25,723 nucleotides of DNA from CAZIVE01 sp964542435 (GCA_964542435.1 CAZIVE010000033.1:1-25723), one strand, 5' to 3'. Counted from the first letter of the stretch, positions 1-8,588 are shown. A program made the numbers and translations. Notes: generated by a model from the letters alone, not told the origin.

Positions 1-1
1 G

Positions 2-33
2 CAAATGTACACCCCTTTTCCTTCCTCTCCAAA
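2..33 (-). promoter_or_regulatory. Bacteroidetes-type promoter reading out of the window
   Basis: On the minus strand TTTG (33-30) is followed after exactly 20 bases by TACATTTG (9-2), matching the Bacteroidetes primary sigma pattern TTTG-N19-21-TAnnTTTG. It points left, so it should serve a gene beyond the left edge. Confidence 0.6.
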
Positions 34-111
34 CTTTTTCACCTCTTTTTTGCAAAAAAGTAGCAAATTCTTTCAGATTGGGGATTGCTGAACCTATCCT
101 ATACAAACAGA

Positions 112-137
112 AAGAAGATGAGAGATCCCATCTTCTT
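112..137 (-). terminator. Candidate terminator of the M13 peptidase gene
   Basis: A perfect 9-bp inverted repeat (AAGAAGATG at 112-120, CATCTTCTT at 129-137) has an 8-base loop. It lies just past the stop codon of the peptidase gene. The downstream T-tract on the minus strand is interrupted (TTTCTGTTTG), so termination strength is uncertain. Confidence 0.5.
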
Positions 138-163
138 CCCCTATTATATTAATGTATAAGGTA

Positions 164-2203
164 TTACCAGATAACCACGCGTTTCTCTGGAGCGAGATAC
201 ATCGCGTCTGTCGGTTTGATGTTAAATGCCTTATAAAAATCATCCATATTACGTAAAGCAGCATTCACACGCCATTTGCCCAATGAATGAGGATCCATCT
301 TCGTCAAACGAAGAATCTCTTCATTACGAATGTTCTGTCCCCATAAAGTAGCATAGGCAATGTAGAAACGCTGTTCGTTTGTAAATCCATCAATGGGCTG
401 AGGAACTGATTTCCCTTTCAAGGTATTCTCATAAGCCTGATGAGCAACAAGCAATCCTCCATGATCCGCTATGTTCTCTCCCAACGTATATTCTCCATTT
501 GCATGCACAGAATCAAGGACAACGATATCGTTATACTGTTTGGCCAAGACATCGGCTTTTGCCTTGAATTTAGCAGCATCTTCGGATGTCCACCAATCAG
601 TCATATTACCACTCTTGTCATAATTCCTACCCTGGTCATCAAATCCGTGAGTCATCTCATGACCAATCACAACGCCGATCGCACCATAATTCACTGCATC
701 ATCCGCACTCGGATTGAAGAAAGGCGGCTGGAGAATGGCAGCAGGGAAACAGATTTCATTAGACGTAGGATTGTAATAGGCATTCACTGTTTGCGGGAAC
801 ATATACCAACGCGCTTTGTCAACAGGCTTACCCACATCTGCAAGATGGTATTCAAATTCGAATACATTAGAACGACACACATTATTCCAATACGAATCAT
901 TCTTAACATTCAACTTGCTATAATCACGCCACTTGTCAGGATAACCAATTTTGATGGTAAAAGCAGCAAGCTTCTCTTTGGCCTTTGCTTTGGTGGCATC
1001 GCTCATCCACTGCAGATTTTGGATTCTCTCACCTAAAGCCTTCTGTAAGTTCTTGACCAAAGTAAGCATCTTCTCTTTGGATGAAGCAGGGAAATATTTG
1101 GCTACATACAAGCGACCGATTGCCTCTCCTAAAGCACCGTTTGTTGTTGTAAGAGAACGTTTCCAACGAGGTTGAAGCACTTGGCTTCCGGACATTGTCT
1201 TACCAAAAAAATCAAAATTAGCATTCACGAAGGCATCACTCAAATAAGGAGCAGCCCCATCCAACAGATTAAACTCCAGATAGTATTTTTTCTCATCCAA
1301 TGTAATCTTCGTCATCGATTTAGCCAAAGCGGGATAGAAAGCAATCTGCTTGGCATCCAACTCTTTCATATTTTCAAGACCCAACGTTTTGAAATAAACA
1401 GTCCAATCAAGAAGCGTACTTTTCGATTTGAATTGATCCACAGTAATCTTGTTATAGTTCTTTTGTGAATCACGAAGCTGCTCGCGACTTGAAGAAACGC
1501 GTGCTATTTCGGTTTCAATCTTAAGAACGGCATTGACTGCGGAGGTTGCTTCAGTAGCATTATAACCGGCAAGTGTAAATAACTTATTAATATAAGTTTT
1601 ATAGGCATCGCGCATCTTAGAGCCCTCTGCATCATTTACTATATAATAGTCACGATCACCCATACCCAATCCAGCTTGGTAAAGCTGAACAATATTCATG
1701 GAACTGTTTTTCTCATCAGCATCCACATTCAGAGAGAAGAAAGGCGTCATTCCCTCCTTATGTAAAGTTGCGACCATAGCAGAAAGATCTGTCTCGGTCT
1801 TCAAATTGCGGATTGCATCCAATTGCTGCTGAAGAGGCTTTGCACCATCAGCATTCAATTTTGTACTATCCAGTCCCATTTCATAGAACAGAGAAATCTT
1901 TGCGGCTTCACTCCCTGCAGATTGTTTCCCTTTTTGTACCTCTTCCACCAAAGAACGAAGTTGCGTCTGGTTTTCATCACGAAGTTTGTCGAACGTGCCG
2001 TAACGAGCAAATTCAGGAGGAAGGGGATTATTTTTAATCCAACCGCCACAAGCATACTGGTAGAAATCAGTGCCGGGAGATACCGTCGTATCCATGTTTG
2101 CCAAATTGAGGCCCGTGTTTGCTGCATTCTTCTGATTAGCATTACAACCGGTCAAGGCAATGACTCCGGCGAATAACAAAGGAATCATGTTCGTCTTTTT
2201 CAT
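164..2203 (-). CDS. M13 family metallopeptidase, lipoprotein (neprilysin/PepO-like)
   Basis: Zinc endopeptidase of the neprilysin (M13) family, 679 residues from the chosen start. The start MKKTNM gives a lipoprotein signal with lipobox LTGC (Cys20), so it is probably membrane-anchored on the periplasmic or surface side. The family's NAYY motif is at about 474-477. The zinc motif HEMTH is at 515-519, and GENIAD (about 575-580) supplies the third ligand, Glu576. The C-terminus VVIW resembles the family's conserved end. The open frame extends upstream to 2296, but that extension adds a second hydrophobic stretch, crosses a TATATTTG promoter element at 2226-2233 and overlaps the neighbouring gene, so 2203 is preferred. 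It is probably a monocistronic gene. The substrate is not predictable; family members cleave short peptides. Confidence 0.93.
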   Translation of the reverse strand: MKKTNMIPLLFAGVIALTGCNANQKNAANTGLNLANMDTTVSPGTDFYQYACGGWIKNNPLPPEFARYGTFDKLRDENQTQLRSLVEEVQKGKQSAGSEAAKISLFYEMGLDSTKLNADGAKPLQQQLDAIRNLKTETDLSAMVATLHKEGMTPFFSLNVDADEKNSSMNIVQLYQAGLGMGDRDYYIVNDAEGSKMRDAYKTYINKLFTLAGYNATEATSAVNAVLKIETEIARVSSSREQLRDSQKNYNKITVDQFKSKSTLLDWTVYFKTLGLENMKELDAKQIAFYPALAKSMTKITLDEKKYYLEFNLLDGAAPYLSDAFVNANFDFFGKTMSGSQVLQPRWKRSLTTTNGALGEAIGRLYVAKYFPASSKEKMLTLVKNLQKALGERIQNLQWMSDATKAKAKEKLAAFTIKIGYPDKWRDYSKLNVKNDSYWNNVCRSNVFEFEYHLADVGKPVDKARWYMFPQTVNAYYNPTSNEICFPAAILQPPFFNPSADDAVNYGAIGVVIGHEMTHGFDDQGRNYDKSGNMTDWWTSEDAAKFKAKADVLAKQYNDIVVLDSVHANGEYTLGENIADHGGLLVAHQAYENTLKGKSVPQPIDGFTNEQRFYIAYATLWGQNIRNEEILRLTKMDPHSLGKWRVNAALRNMDDFYKAFNIKPTDAMYLAPEKRVVIW

Positions 2204-2225
2204 GTCTCTAAAATTTATATTTTGG

Positions 2226-2233
2226 CAAATATA
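2226..2233 (-). promoter_or_regulatory. Candidate -7 element for the M13 peptidase gene
   Basis: TATATTTG on the minus strand matches TAnnTTTG and lies 22 bases before the start codon at 2203. No clear TTG lies at the -33 spacing, so this is a partial match. Confidence 0.45.
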
Positions 2234-2255
2234 TGAAAAAAGGAATAAAAGGAAA

Positions 2256-3191
2256 CTACTTACAGTTTTCATTTTGAGAAACCGAAAGCATATCATCGCG
2301 ACTTTTACTTTGTGTCACCATATAAACACCTACACAAACAAGCACTGTTGATATCACATTAGAAAGAGAGAATCTATCTTGACCATACATCACGGCAATC
2401 AAAGAGGCTACAACCGGTTGCACATTATTATACATGCTGATCGTTGTCGGACGAATTCGTTTGAGAGACATAGGAATCAATAGATAAGGCAGGAAAGTCG
2501 CACCGATCAATACGTATGCAATAGCTGACCATTCAAGCATATCTATGGTCGCTCTGTTCATTGCTGGAGAATGGATGACACTCTGAAAAGAAAAAGGCAA
2601 AAATGTCAATGTAGAAAAGAGGAACATCCATTTCATAATCGTAACCGAAGAATATCTCAATGTCAAAGGTTTGGATAGAACCAAATAAAAAGAATAACTC
2701 AAACCGCTAATGATGATCATGATGTCGCCGTCAAGTCCACTGGCTTTTGCAGTAGGCGCAGCCGAAGAAATAATCAACAATATGGCACCGACGGCTCCAA
2801 CCAGAACACCTCCGGCTTTCAACTTCGTGATGGGTTCTTTTAATATCATAGCGGCTAGAAGCATGACAAACACAGGAGAAAACGTTGCTATAATGGAAGC
2901 GTCGATAGGAGAAGTACGATTCAGGCCAACGATAAACAATCCTTGATTGAAACCCACTCCGCACATCGCGCAGGCGAACAACATGCCCAGATCTTTCAAT
3001 GGAACATGTTCTTTTTGGACAAACAGTGAGACGATCCAAAACATGACGCAGGCAAAAGCCATACGCATAATCGTCAAAGCAAAAGGATCGAGGTGATCAG
3101 GAAGAAGATATTTGGAAATTGGCATATTCACCGCGAACAAGAGGTTCGTGATTAATATAAGAATATGACCTTTTATCTTTTCCCGTGTCAT
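2256..3191 (-). CDS. EamA/DMT-family transporter
   Basis: Integral membrane protein of 311 residues with about ten hydrophobic helices arranged as two EamA repeats, as in the drug/metabolite transporter superfamily. The first repeat starts around residue 10 and contains the typical helix end near PISKYLL. The second begins near residue 150 after a short polar linker. The C-terminal 25 residues are polar and probably cytosolic. Family members export amino acids, metabolites or drugs; nothing here identifies the substrate. It lies 52 bases upstream of the M13 peptidase gene and just past the gapA terminator. No good TAnnTTTG promoter was found before it, so its transcription is unclear. Confidence 0.85.
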   Translation of the reverse strand: MTREKIKGHILILITNLLFAVNMPISKYLLPDHLDPFALTIMRMAFACVMFWIVSLFVQKEHVPLKDLGMLFACAMCGVGFNQGLFIVGLNRTSPIDASIIATFSPVFVMLLAAMILKEPITKLKAGGVLVGAVGAILLIISSAAPTAKASGLDGDIMIIISGLSYSFYLVLSKPLTLRYSSVTIMKWMFLFSTLTFLPFSFQSVIHSPAMNRATIDMLEWSAIAYVLIGATFLPYLLIPMSLKRIRPTTISMYNNVQPVVASLIAVMYGQDRFSLSNVISTVLVCVGVYMVTQSKSRDDMLSVSQNENCK

Positions 3192-3219
3192 TAAAATCTG
3201 CTACTATATATAGATGTAT

Positions 3220-3252
3220 AAAAAAAGCCGCATCTTAACGGATGCGGCTTTT
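3220..3252 (-). terminator. Intrinsic terminator of gapA
   Basis: A perfect 8-bp GC-rich stem (GCCGCATC at 3227-3234, GATGCGGC at 3241-3248) with a 6-base loop is flanked by A and T runs. On the minus strand it ends in seven T. It starts 18 bases after the gapA stop codon, an ideal position. Confidence 0.9.
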
Positions 3253-3270
3253 CATATAATTGATAATGAA

Positions 3271-4302
3271 TTATCCGTTATGTTTCTTCATGATCTTGAT
3301 CAAGTCAACTACTTTGTGAGAGTAACCGATCTCGTTATCATACCAAGAAACGACCTTTACGAATTTGTCTGTCAAATAGACACCAGCTTCAGCATCGAAG
3401 ATAGATGTCAACGGGCAACCCATGAAGTCAGAAGAAACGACTTTGTCTTCTGTATAACCCAGAACACCCTTCAATGAACCTTCAGAAGCATCTTTCATTG
3501 CTTTGCAGATATCCTCTTTAGAAGCCGGATTCTTCAAGTTAACAGTCAAGTCAACTACAGAAACATCCAAAGTTGGAACACGCATTGAAATACCAGTCAG
3601 CTTGCCATTCAGTTCAGGAATAACTTTACCAACAGCCTTTGCAGCACCGGTAGAAGACGGGATGATGTTGCCAGAAGCAGCACGGCCACCACGCCAATCC
3701 TTCATAGAAGGACCATCAACTGTACGCTGTGTAGCAGTTGTAGAGTGAACTGTAGTCATAAGGCCAGTCTCAATACCGAATTTGTCATTGAGGACCTTAG
3801 CGATAGGAGCCAAGCAGTTGGTTGTGCAAGATGCGTTAGAAACGATCTGCTGTCCTGCATATTTGTCAGTGTTAACACCGCAAACGAACATATCAGCCTG
3901 ACGGCCATCATCACCCTTCTTAGAAGGAGCTGAAAGAACAACATACTTAGCACCTGCCTGGAGATGTTTTTCTGCTTTGTCCATTGTCAGATAGAGACCT
4001 GTAGATTCAACTACGTACTCAGCACCGATTTCGTTCCATTTCAAGTTAGCTGCATCTTTTTCTGCAGTGATACGAATCTTGTTACCGTTAACAATAAGAG
4101 TGTTGTTAGCAACATCAGCTTCGATAGAGCCAGTGAACTGTCCGTGCATTGTATCATACTTCAGCATATAAGCCATGTAATCAACAGGCAGAAGGTCATT
4201 GATACCAACGACAACAACATCGTTCTTGTAAGCGTCTTCAAGAGTTGTACGGAATACGAAACGTCCGATACGGCCAAAACCGTTAATACCTACTTTAATC
4301 AT
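3271..4302 (-). CDS. gapA: Type I glyceraldehyde-3-phosphate dehydrogenase
   Basis: Glycolytic enzyme that oxidises glyceraldehyde 3-phosphate to 1,3-bisphosphoglycerate with NAD; cytosolic homotetramer. It has 343 residues, about normal for the family. The Rossmann loop GFGRIGR is at 8-14. The acidic residue after the second strand (Asp36 in GINDL) suggests NAD rather than NADP. The active-site motif SNASCTTN places the catalytic cysteine at 159, and His186 in MTTVHS fits the catalytic base. The gene stands alone, with a candidate promoter about 100 bases upstream and a strong terminator behind it, consistent with a highly expressed single-gene unit. The symbol gap or gapA is used by analogy; paralogues elsewhere in the genome cannot be excluded. 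Confidence 0.97.
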   Translation of the reverse strand: MIKVGINGFGRIGRFVFRTTLEDAYKNDVVVVGINDLLPVDYMAYMLKYDTMHGQFTGSIEADVANNTLIVNGNKIRITAEKDAANLKWNEIGAEYVVESTGLYLTMDKAEKHLQAGAKYVVLSAPSKKGDDGRQADMFVCGVNTDKYAGQQIVSNASCTTNCLAPIAKVLNDKFGIETGLMTTVHSTTATQRTVDGPSMKDWRGGRAASGNIIPSSTGAAKAVGKVIPELNGKLTGISMRVPTLDVSVVDLTVNLKNPASKEDICKAMKDASEGSLKGVLGYTEDKVVSSDFMGCPLTSIFDAEAGVYLTDKFVKVVSWYDNEIGYSHKVVDLIKIMKKHNG

Positions 4303-4405
4303 TGTAATAAACTTTTATGTGTTTGAAATACTAAATTACGATTCAACTTTTAAGATTTAATCGAGGAAAAATCTCGACACTTATTTTCCCTTCTCAAAAC
4401 GCTCG

Positions 4406-4413
4406 CAAATATA
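4406..4413 (-). promoter_or_regulatory. Candidate -7 element for gapA
   Basis: TATATTTG on the minus strand matches TAnnTTTG and would leave a 5' leader of about 95 bases. That leader contains a small hairpin (TCGAG/CTCGA, 4361-4377). No clear -33 TTG was found. Confidence 0.45.
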
Positions 4414-4460
4414 GTCATAATTTTGATTGATTTGGCATTCTAAGAAGAAAAATATGCTCT

Positions 4461-4481
4461 CTAACATAAATTAAATGTTAG
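4461..4481 (-). terminator. Weak hairpin at the end of the small envelope operon
   Basis: CTAACAT (4461-4467) and ATGTTAG (4475-4481) form a 7-bp AT-rich stem with a 7-base loop. On the minus strand a T-rich run follows. It overlaps the stop codon at 4478-4480. It may be a weak terminator. Confidence 0.35.
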
Positions 4482-4873
4482 TGTGTTCTTTTCTTGTTGA
4501 GCAATTTCGCCGTCAACCATTTTTGGAATTTACTAACGCCCCATGAAATGATCATCGGACGAGCAATTCCCCATAACGACGGCACAAAGTTTCGGGCCAC
4601 TGACAGGTAGTCGCTAAAGCCCAATGGGATGCGAGAGTGAGCACTGACTCCTGATTTTTCAGCTGAATGAGATTCACCGTTGCCGGCTTTATTCTTTTTA
4701 TTTGGAAAGAAGATGTAGCCAACACTTGAAAAGAGGATGGGTAAAGCATTCTCATGAAGGAAGGTAAAATCCCGATCCAGAACTTCAGAACTTTTATCGC
4801 AGTCAAGATGCACACGCTGCTTGTCAGCAAGTAGTTTATCGAGTGGCGTTATCGTTGGTCGGTTGTTCTTCAT
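4478..4873 (-). CDS. Hypothetical protein, third gene of the YtxH/holin-like operon
   Basis: Protein of 131 residues that I do not recognise. The N-terminal 45 residues are polar. A short hydrophobic stretch (about 45-55) is followed by a Lys/Ser-rich linker and a Trp-rich C-terminal half with a basic tail (LLNKKRTH). No convincing full transmembrane helix or signal peptide is seen; a peripheral membrane role is possible. Its first 38 bases overlap the end of the upstream membrane protein gene in another frame, and no later Met offers a sensible alternative start, so translational coupling is likely. The function is presumably linked to the two upstream envelope-type proteins. Confidence 0.75.
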   Translation of the reverse strand: MKNNRPTITPLDKLLADKQRVHLDCDKSSEVLDRDFTFLHENALPILFSSVGYIFFPNKKNKAGNGESHSAEKSGVSAHSRIPLGFSDYLSVARNFVPSLWGIARPMIISWGVSKFQKWLTAKLLNKKRTH

Positions 4874-5276
4874 CTTTATTATCAGTTAAATTTTCAGATT
4901 GGGTTTCCAAATCCACATCTTGTTGTTCTTCCTCATTTCCACGAAGAGACGAGATCACGATATTCACCACAGAGTCGATTATACGTTTCTTGTTTGCGAC
5001 CACGATAGCAATCAGGATCAGATAAAGGATGACCACACAGCCAAAGCCTGCACCCGACGAGCCGAACACCTCTCCCAAAAAGAATCCGAGAGAGAGGAAA
5101 ATAAACAGAAGCGCGAAGAAACCGAGCAGCAACAAAACAACACCATATGAGAGGATGGAAATCACTTTTCCCGTCCTCTCATAAGTGTTCAACTTCAGAA
5201 GCTCGAATTTCAATCCGACATACGTCGAGATATCTTTCTTAAGCTTTCTGAACAGAGCTTCTGAATCGATGTCCAT
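4836..5276 (-). CDS. Phage_holin_3_6 (DUF1469)-like membrane protein
   Basis: 146 residues starting at MDIDSE. The open frame continues upstream to 5438 but would then run through the whole YtxH-like gene, so 5276 is the better start. An amphipathic N-terminal segment (1-35) is followed by two transmembrane helices (about 38-64 and 73-94) and an acidic, Gln/Asn-rich tail. This is the layout of the Phage_holin_3_6 (actinobacterial holin X-like, DUF1469) family. Despite the name, members are common chromosomal membrane proteins, and nothing here suggests phage lysis. It follows the YtxH-like gene by 10 bases and overlaps the next gene by 38 bases. Confidence 0.82.
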   Translation of the reverse strand: MDIDSEALFRKLKKDISTYVGLKFELLKLNTYERTGKVISILSYGVVLLLLGFFALLFIFLSLGFFLGEVFGSSGAGFGCVVILYLILIAIVVANKKRIIDSVVNIVISSLRGNEEEQQDVDLETQSENLTDNKDEEQPTNDNATR

Positions 5277-5286
5277 AGCAGAACAA

Positions 5287-5508
5287 TTATTCAGCTGGAG
5301 CTTCCGTTTCCTCTTCAGATGCCGGGCAAGCCTTTTTCTCTTTGCACTTTGCCACAGCACTATTGAAAGCATCCTTAACTTTTCCTGCTGCGTCTTTGAT
5401 ATCATCGAACAATTGTTCACGTTTGTCACTCGCTGCAAGATAACCTACAGATGCACCTACTGCTGCACCAATTACAAGACCTAATAATAATTTTGAATCT
5501 ACTTTCAT
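5287..5508 (-). CDS. YtxH domain-containing small protein
   Basis: 73 residues. A glycine-rich hydrophobic N-terminus (GLVIGAAVGASVGYLAA, residues 10-26) is followed by an amphipathic helix (DKREQLFDDIKDAAGKVKDA) and an acidic Glu-rich tail. This is the usual form of YtxH-like, gas-vesicle/stress-associated small proteins. The N-terminal stretch probably inserts into or across the membrane. It is first in a three-gene minus-strand operon with the holin-like and unknown proteins. Related YtxH proteins are often stress-induced, but no stress promoter could be recognised in the 123 bases upstream. Confidence 0.82.
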   Translation of the reverse strand: MKVDSKLLLGLVIGAAVGASVGYLAASDKREQLFDDIKDAAGKVKDAFNSAVAKCKEKKACPASEEETEAPAE

Positions 5509-5631
5509 GACTATTAATTTTAAAAATTGACGACCTATTCTCTTTTGAAACTTTCTATACTAATAACGAATAACTGAAAAATATGTTCATCAAAGAGCTC
5601 TTTTTCTTGTTAAAAAAAGTTTGTTCTTCAT

Positions 5632-6483
5632 TTATGGATTTGTCACTTTCAACGAAATCCAACCATTCTCATCCTTGTGTTCCAAAGGAATCAAGCCTGA
5701 TTTCCGGCATCCATCCTCCACAATCTCAAGATCTTCTTTGAGGAATCCACTTAAAAACAGGAAAGCCCCTTTTTTCATCACAGCGGCATATTGAGCCATA
5801 TCATGCAGCAGTATGTTTCGATTGATATTGGCCAAAACGATATGGAACATGCCACAAGAAGAAAGAGATCCTGAATCGCCATGAATCACATCAATGGAAT
5901 CAAGATGATTCAATGTGATATTCCTTTCTGCATTCCTGCAAGCTCGTTGATCGTTATCAATCGCTATCACACGTTCCGCATGCATCATTCGTGCCAAGAT
6001 TGCCAGGACGCCGGTTCCGCAGCCCATATCCAGAACTTCCTTACCCGCCACATCCGACTGTAACAACCAGGTTATCATCATGCGTGTCGTCTCATGAAAT
6101 CCTGTGCCAAAAGCCATTTTAGGATCAATGACTACATTATATATATAGTTTTCATCCGGTTCAAAGGAAAGAGGACGAATCAAGCACTTGCCTTCAATGC
6201 TAATGGGCTTAAATGAATCCTGTTCCCATACAACATTCCAATCCTCATCCTCAATCGTCTTTTCTGTATATTGAATCTTCACTCCTTCCAACGGCAGTTG
6301 GTCGATGCAGTTCTGTACAGCCAAACGATCAAAACGTTCTGCAGGAATGTAACCTAACAAAATATCATTTTTCCTCTCAAAGCTATCAAAACCTATTTCA
6401 CACAACGAAGAAGCCAACAAATCAAAGACAATTTCTGATGGTTGTTGAGCGGCACAAGAGAAACTAAGTTCACAATAGTTCAT
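5632..6483 (-). CDS. prmA: Ribosomal protein L11 methyltransferase
   Basis: SAM-dependent enzyme of 283 residues that trimethylates ribosomal protein L11. The family signature FGTGFHETT is at 125-133. SAM-binding motif I, LDMGCGTG, is at 151-158, and a later LANINRN segment matches the family's substrate-side loop. The N-terminal ~100 residues form the L11-recognition domain and are shorter than in E. coli, as usual in Bacteroidetes. It is divergent from the downstream sensor kinase gene, with 92 bases between the two starts. No clear terminator was seen in the 123 bases that follow. Confidence 0.95.
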   Translation of the reverse strand: MNYCELSFSCAAQQPSEIVFDLLASSLCEIGFDSFERKNDILLGYIPAERFDRLAVQNCIDQLPLEGVKIQYTEKTIEDEDWNVVWEQDSFKPISIEGKCLIRPLSFEPDENYIYNVVIDPKMAFGTGFHETTRMMITWLLQSDVAGKEVLDMGCGTGVLAILARMMHAERVIAIDNDQRACRNAERNITLNHLDSIDVIHGDSGSLSSCGMFHIVLANINRNILLHDMAQYAAVMKKGAFLFLSGFLKEDLEIVEDGCRKSGLIPLEHKDENGWISLKVTNP

Positions 6484-6502
6484 TTTTCTCCTCTTTTTCC
6501 TA

Positions 6503-6510
6503 CAAAATTA
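6503..6510 (-). promoter_or_regulatory. Candidate -7 element for prmA
   Basis: TAATTTTG on the minus strand fits TAnnTTTG and lies 20 bases before the prmA start. The -33 element is not evident. It sits beside the divergent kinase promoter at 6520-6550. Confidence 0.4.
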
Positions 6511-6519
6511 GTTCAATAA

Positions 6520-6550
6520 TTTGCAAAAAGGAATTAATTGGCTAAATTTG
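6520..6550 (+). promoter_or_regulatory. Promoter of the tandem TPR kinase operon
   Basis: TTTG (6520-6523), a 19-base spacer, then TAAATTTG (6543-6550): a full match to the Bacteroidetes promoter pattern. It predicts a leader of about 20 bases before the TTG start at 6576 and so supports that start. Confidence 0.72.
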
Positions 6551-6575
6551 TATCTCTTGCTTAACGTATTAAACA

Positions 6576-8588
6576 TTGAACCATAAGAAAAACCATAGTA
6601 GGGAAAATTCATTCATCATACAGCTTTTGTCTTTGCTGATATTTCTTTGTCAGCCTTGCGAAGCTGCGCAAACTGTATCTTCTCATAAAAAAGATTCAGC
6701 GAAAAATGCTTATTCCCAGGCTGTGTCTTACTATGAACAAAAAATTTACAACAATATTTTCAATGAAAAATGCTTGCGATACAATGATACGTTACTTCGC
6801 ATTGCACGTCAACATCACGACCTAAAGACGGAAGGTGATGTCTATTATAGTCGTGTCCTATACTATTATAACCAAGACGACTGGGCAAAGGCAACAGCGA
6901 TAGCCAATCAATATCTCCCCTTTTTAAAGAGGCACAAACTTTATACCCTAGTAACGACTGTCAATTTGCTACTTATAGATATTTATACAGACCAAGGGAT
7001 GTTCGAGATTGCCCTGGCAAAAGCTCACGAGAACTACCAAGATGCATTAACAAGGAAAGATGTAGTTGCAAGGTTAAAAACTTGCGAGACGATTGGAATC
7101 GCATACTCGTCTTCCTATCGTTATAAGGAAGCTTCCCGTTATTATGACGAAGCCATCCGATTGTTCAAATTACATTATAATACCCCCAAAAACAGACCTT
7201 ACTTGATATACCTTTATATTCTGACCTCTAAGAATTCCATCCAAATGCTCGATTTGAGCGAGGCGAACAAGCATCTGAAAGTATTGCAGACACTTTTAAC
7301 AGAATACGACAAACAAAGAGAAGCTGATCCTTCTCTCCAAGATTTTGATAATTATTGGATGTGGTACTATTCCTGCAAATCATCTTGCTTAATGACAGAA
7401 GGAAAGATGAACGAGGCAGGAAAGGCTATCAATGCAGCCAAAGGATATCTAAAAGGTGAGAAGTTTAATAGTGATGTGGCCAATTATTATATTTATGCTA
7501 CCAAATTCTATATTCGAGATGGCAAATATCAAGAAGCACATGCCTGCATCGATACTTTGAAAAAGTATAACAATAAAATCGATGCCAGCAGCGAAATCAC
7601 TTACTTGGATTACGCGCATATCTACAAAGGGTTGCATCAATATCAGAAGGCTATTGACGCATACGAATCAGAACTTGCATCGACAGATTCAATCAGTAAA
7701 GCACGCTATCACTCACAAACAAAAGATTTCAAGGAGTTATATCAGATAGACTATCTTAAATATCTCACGACAGAAGGCCAGGCAAAAGTGCGCAAACTTA
7801 TTACCATCGCCATTTCCATCGGTGCCGTTGTACTGGTTGCCTTTATTATCATCATCAAAGTTTACCATTACAGGAAAAAGCTTTCTACAGCAGCGAACCT
7901 GGCTCAAAAGGCAGATGTAGAAACCAGCCAATTCCTCGATAATGTCAGCAGGGAGATCAGGAATGCCCTGCAGGTGATATCCTCTTCTTCCGACCAACTT
8001 ATCAGCGAGAAGGATGTGAATACACGCATCAGTCATGCAGAAAAGATAAGAAAGACCAACAACACATTGCAACGTGTCATCTATAATATTCTCGATGTCT
8101 CAAAGATAAGTTCCGATAAGATGAACTTCACCTACGAAACGGTCTATCTTCCTGATATGATCAGCGAAGTCGTTGGCAAAGCACACTACTTCTATCATCC
8201 AACGATAGCCATAGAGACTCAGCACATGGAAGAGATCTCCTGCGTAACAGACAGAACGCGTCTGATGGAGATATTGGACAACCTGCTTTTCTATCTCATC
8301 TATCACACCAAAGAGGGTTCCATTACTTTGAACTGTGAGCAGAAGGGAACATTCATCAACTTCACAATCGGAAGTTCAAAGCTTGTGCTTGGTACGGAAG
8401 AATGCGAAAAGATTTTCTTCAGACAAGCCCAAGATAACCAGAAACTGGAAGAAATGGGGCTTGACATGGTGGTCTGCAGAATGCTTGTAGAAAAGATGAA
8501 CGGGACCATTCAAGCGTCGTCCAATCAGAAGGATGGAACCATCATCGTTTTCACCTTACCTACTGATAAAACGGAGAAACAGGCATGA
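6576..8588 (+). CDS. TPR-containing degenerate histidine kinase (pseudokinase)
   Basis: 670 residues. The start codon is TTG: an in-frame TAA lies at 6570-6572 and the first in-frame ATG comes only about 140 codons later, after the signal peptide. Layout: signal peptide (about 10-32), periplasmic TPR-like helices (about 40-395), one transmembrane helix (about 408-428), then HisKA-like and HATPase-like domains. The catalytic motifs are lost. The H-box reads SREIRNAL, with Arg459 where the phospho-accepting His should be. The N-box keeps Asn569 but has Tyr573 in place of the second Asn. The G1 box (DxGxG) is absent, and only a remnant GL remains of the G2 box. It should be unable to autophosphorylate. 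It overlaps the next gene, an intact kinase, by 4 bases, so it probably acts as its sensor partner or regulator. Confidence 0.88.
   Translation: MNHKKNHSRENSFIIQLLSLLIFLCQPCEAAQTVSSHKKDSAKNAYSQAVSYYEQKIYNNIFNEKCLRYNDTLLRIARQHHDLKTEGDVYYSRVLYYYNQDDWAKATAIANQYLPFLKRHKLYTLVTTVNLLLIDIYTDQGMFEIALAKAHENYQDALTRKDVVARLKTCETIGIAYSSSYRYKEASRYYDEAIRLFKLHYNTPKNRPYLIYLYILTSKNSIQMLDLSEANKHLKVLQTLLTEYDKQREADPSLQDFDNYWMWYYSCKSSCLMTEGKMNEAGKAINAAKGYLKGEKFNSDVANYYIYATKFYIRDGKYQEAHACIDTLKKYNNKIDASSEITYLDYAHIYKGLHQYQKAIDAYESELASTDSISKARYHSQTKDFKELYQIDYLKYLTTEGQAKVRKLITIAISIGAVVLVAFIIIIKVYHYRKKLSTAANLAQKADVETSQFLDNVSREIRNALQVISSSSDQLISEKDVNTRISHAEKIRKTNNTLQRVIYNILDVSKISSDKMNFTYETVYLPDMISEVVGKAHYFYHPTIAIETQHMEEISCVTDRTRLMEILDNLLFYLIYHTKEGSITLNCEQKGTFINFTIGSSKLVLGTEECEKIFFRQAQDNQKLEEMGLDMVVCRMLVEKMNGTIQASSNQKDGTIIVFTLPTDKTEKQA

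Noticed and set aside
440..1036. 198-codon open frame on the plus strand within the peptidase gene
   Set aside because: Antisense shadow with no recognisable motif; the peptidase reading is certain. The same applies to other long antisense frames, such as 21166-21753 and 23928-24443.
2204..2296. N-terminal extension of the M13 peptidase
   Set aside because: It overlaps the DMT gene and a promoter element, and the lipoprotein signal begins at 2203.
4836..5276. Phage remnant suggested by the holin-like protein
   Set aside because: The family is widespread in chromosomes, and no lysin, capsid or integrase genes are near.
5277..5438. N-terminal extension of the holin-like protein
   Set aside because: It lies wholly within the YtxH-like gene in another frame; MDIDSE at 5276 gives the normal family layout.
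5592..5603. Palindrome AAAGAGCTCTTT upstream of the YtxH operon
   Set aside because: Short, AT-rich, without a T-run in the right place; it could be chance.
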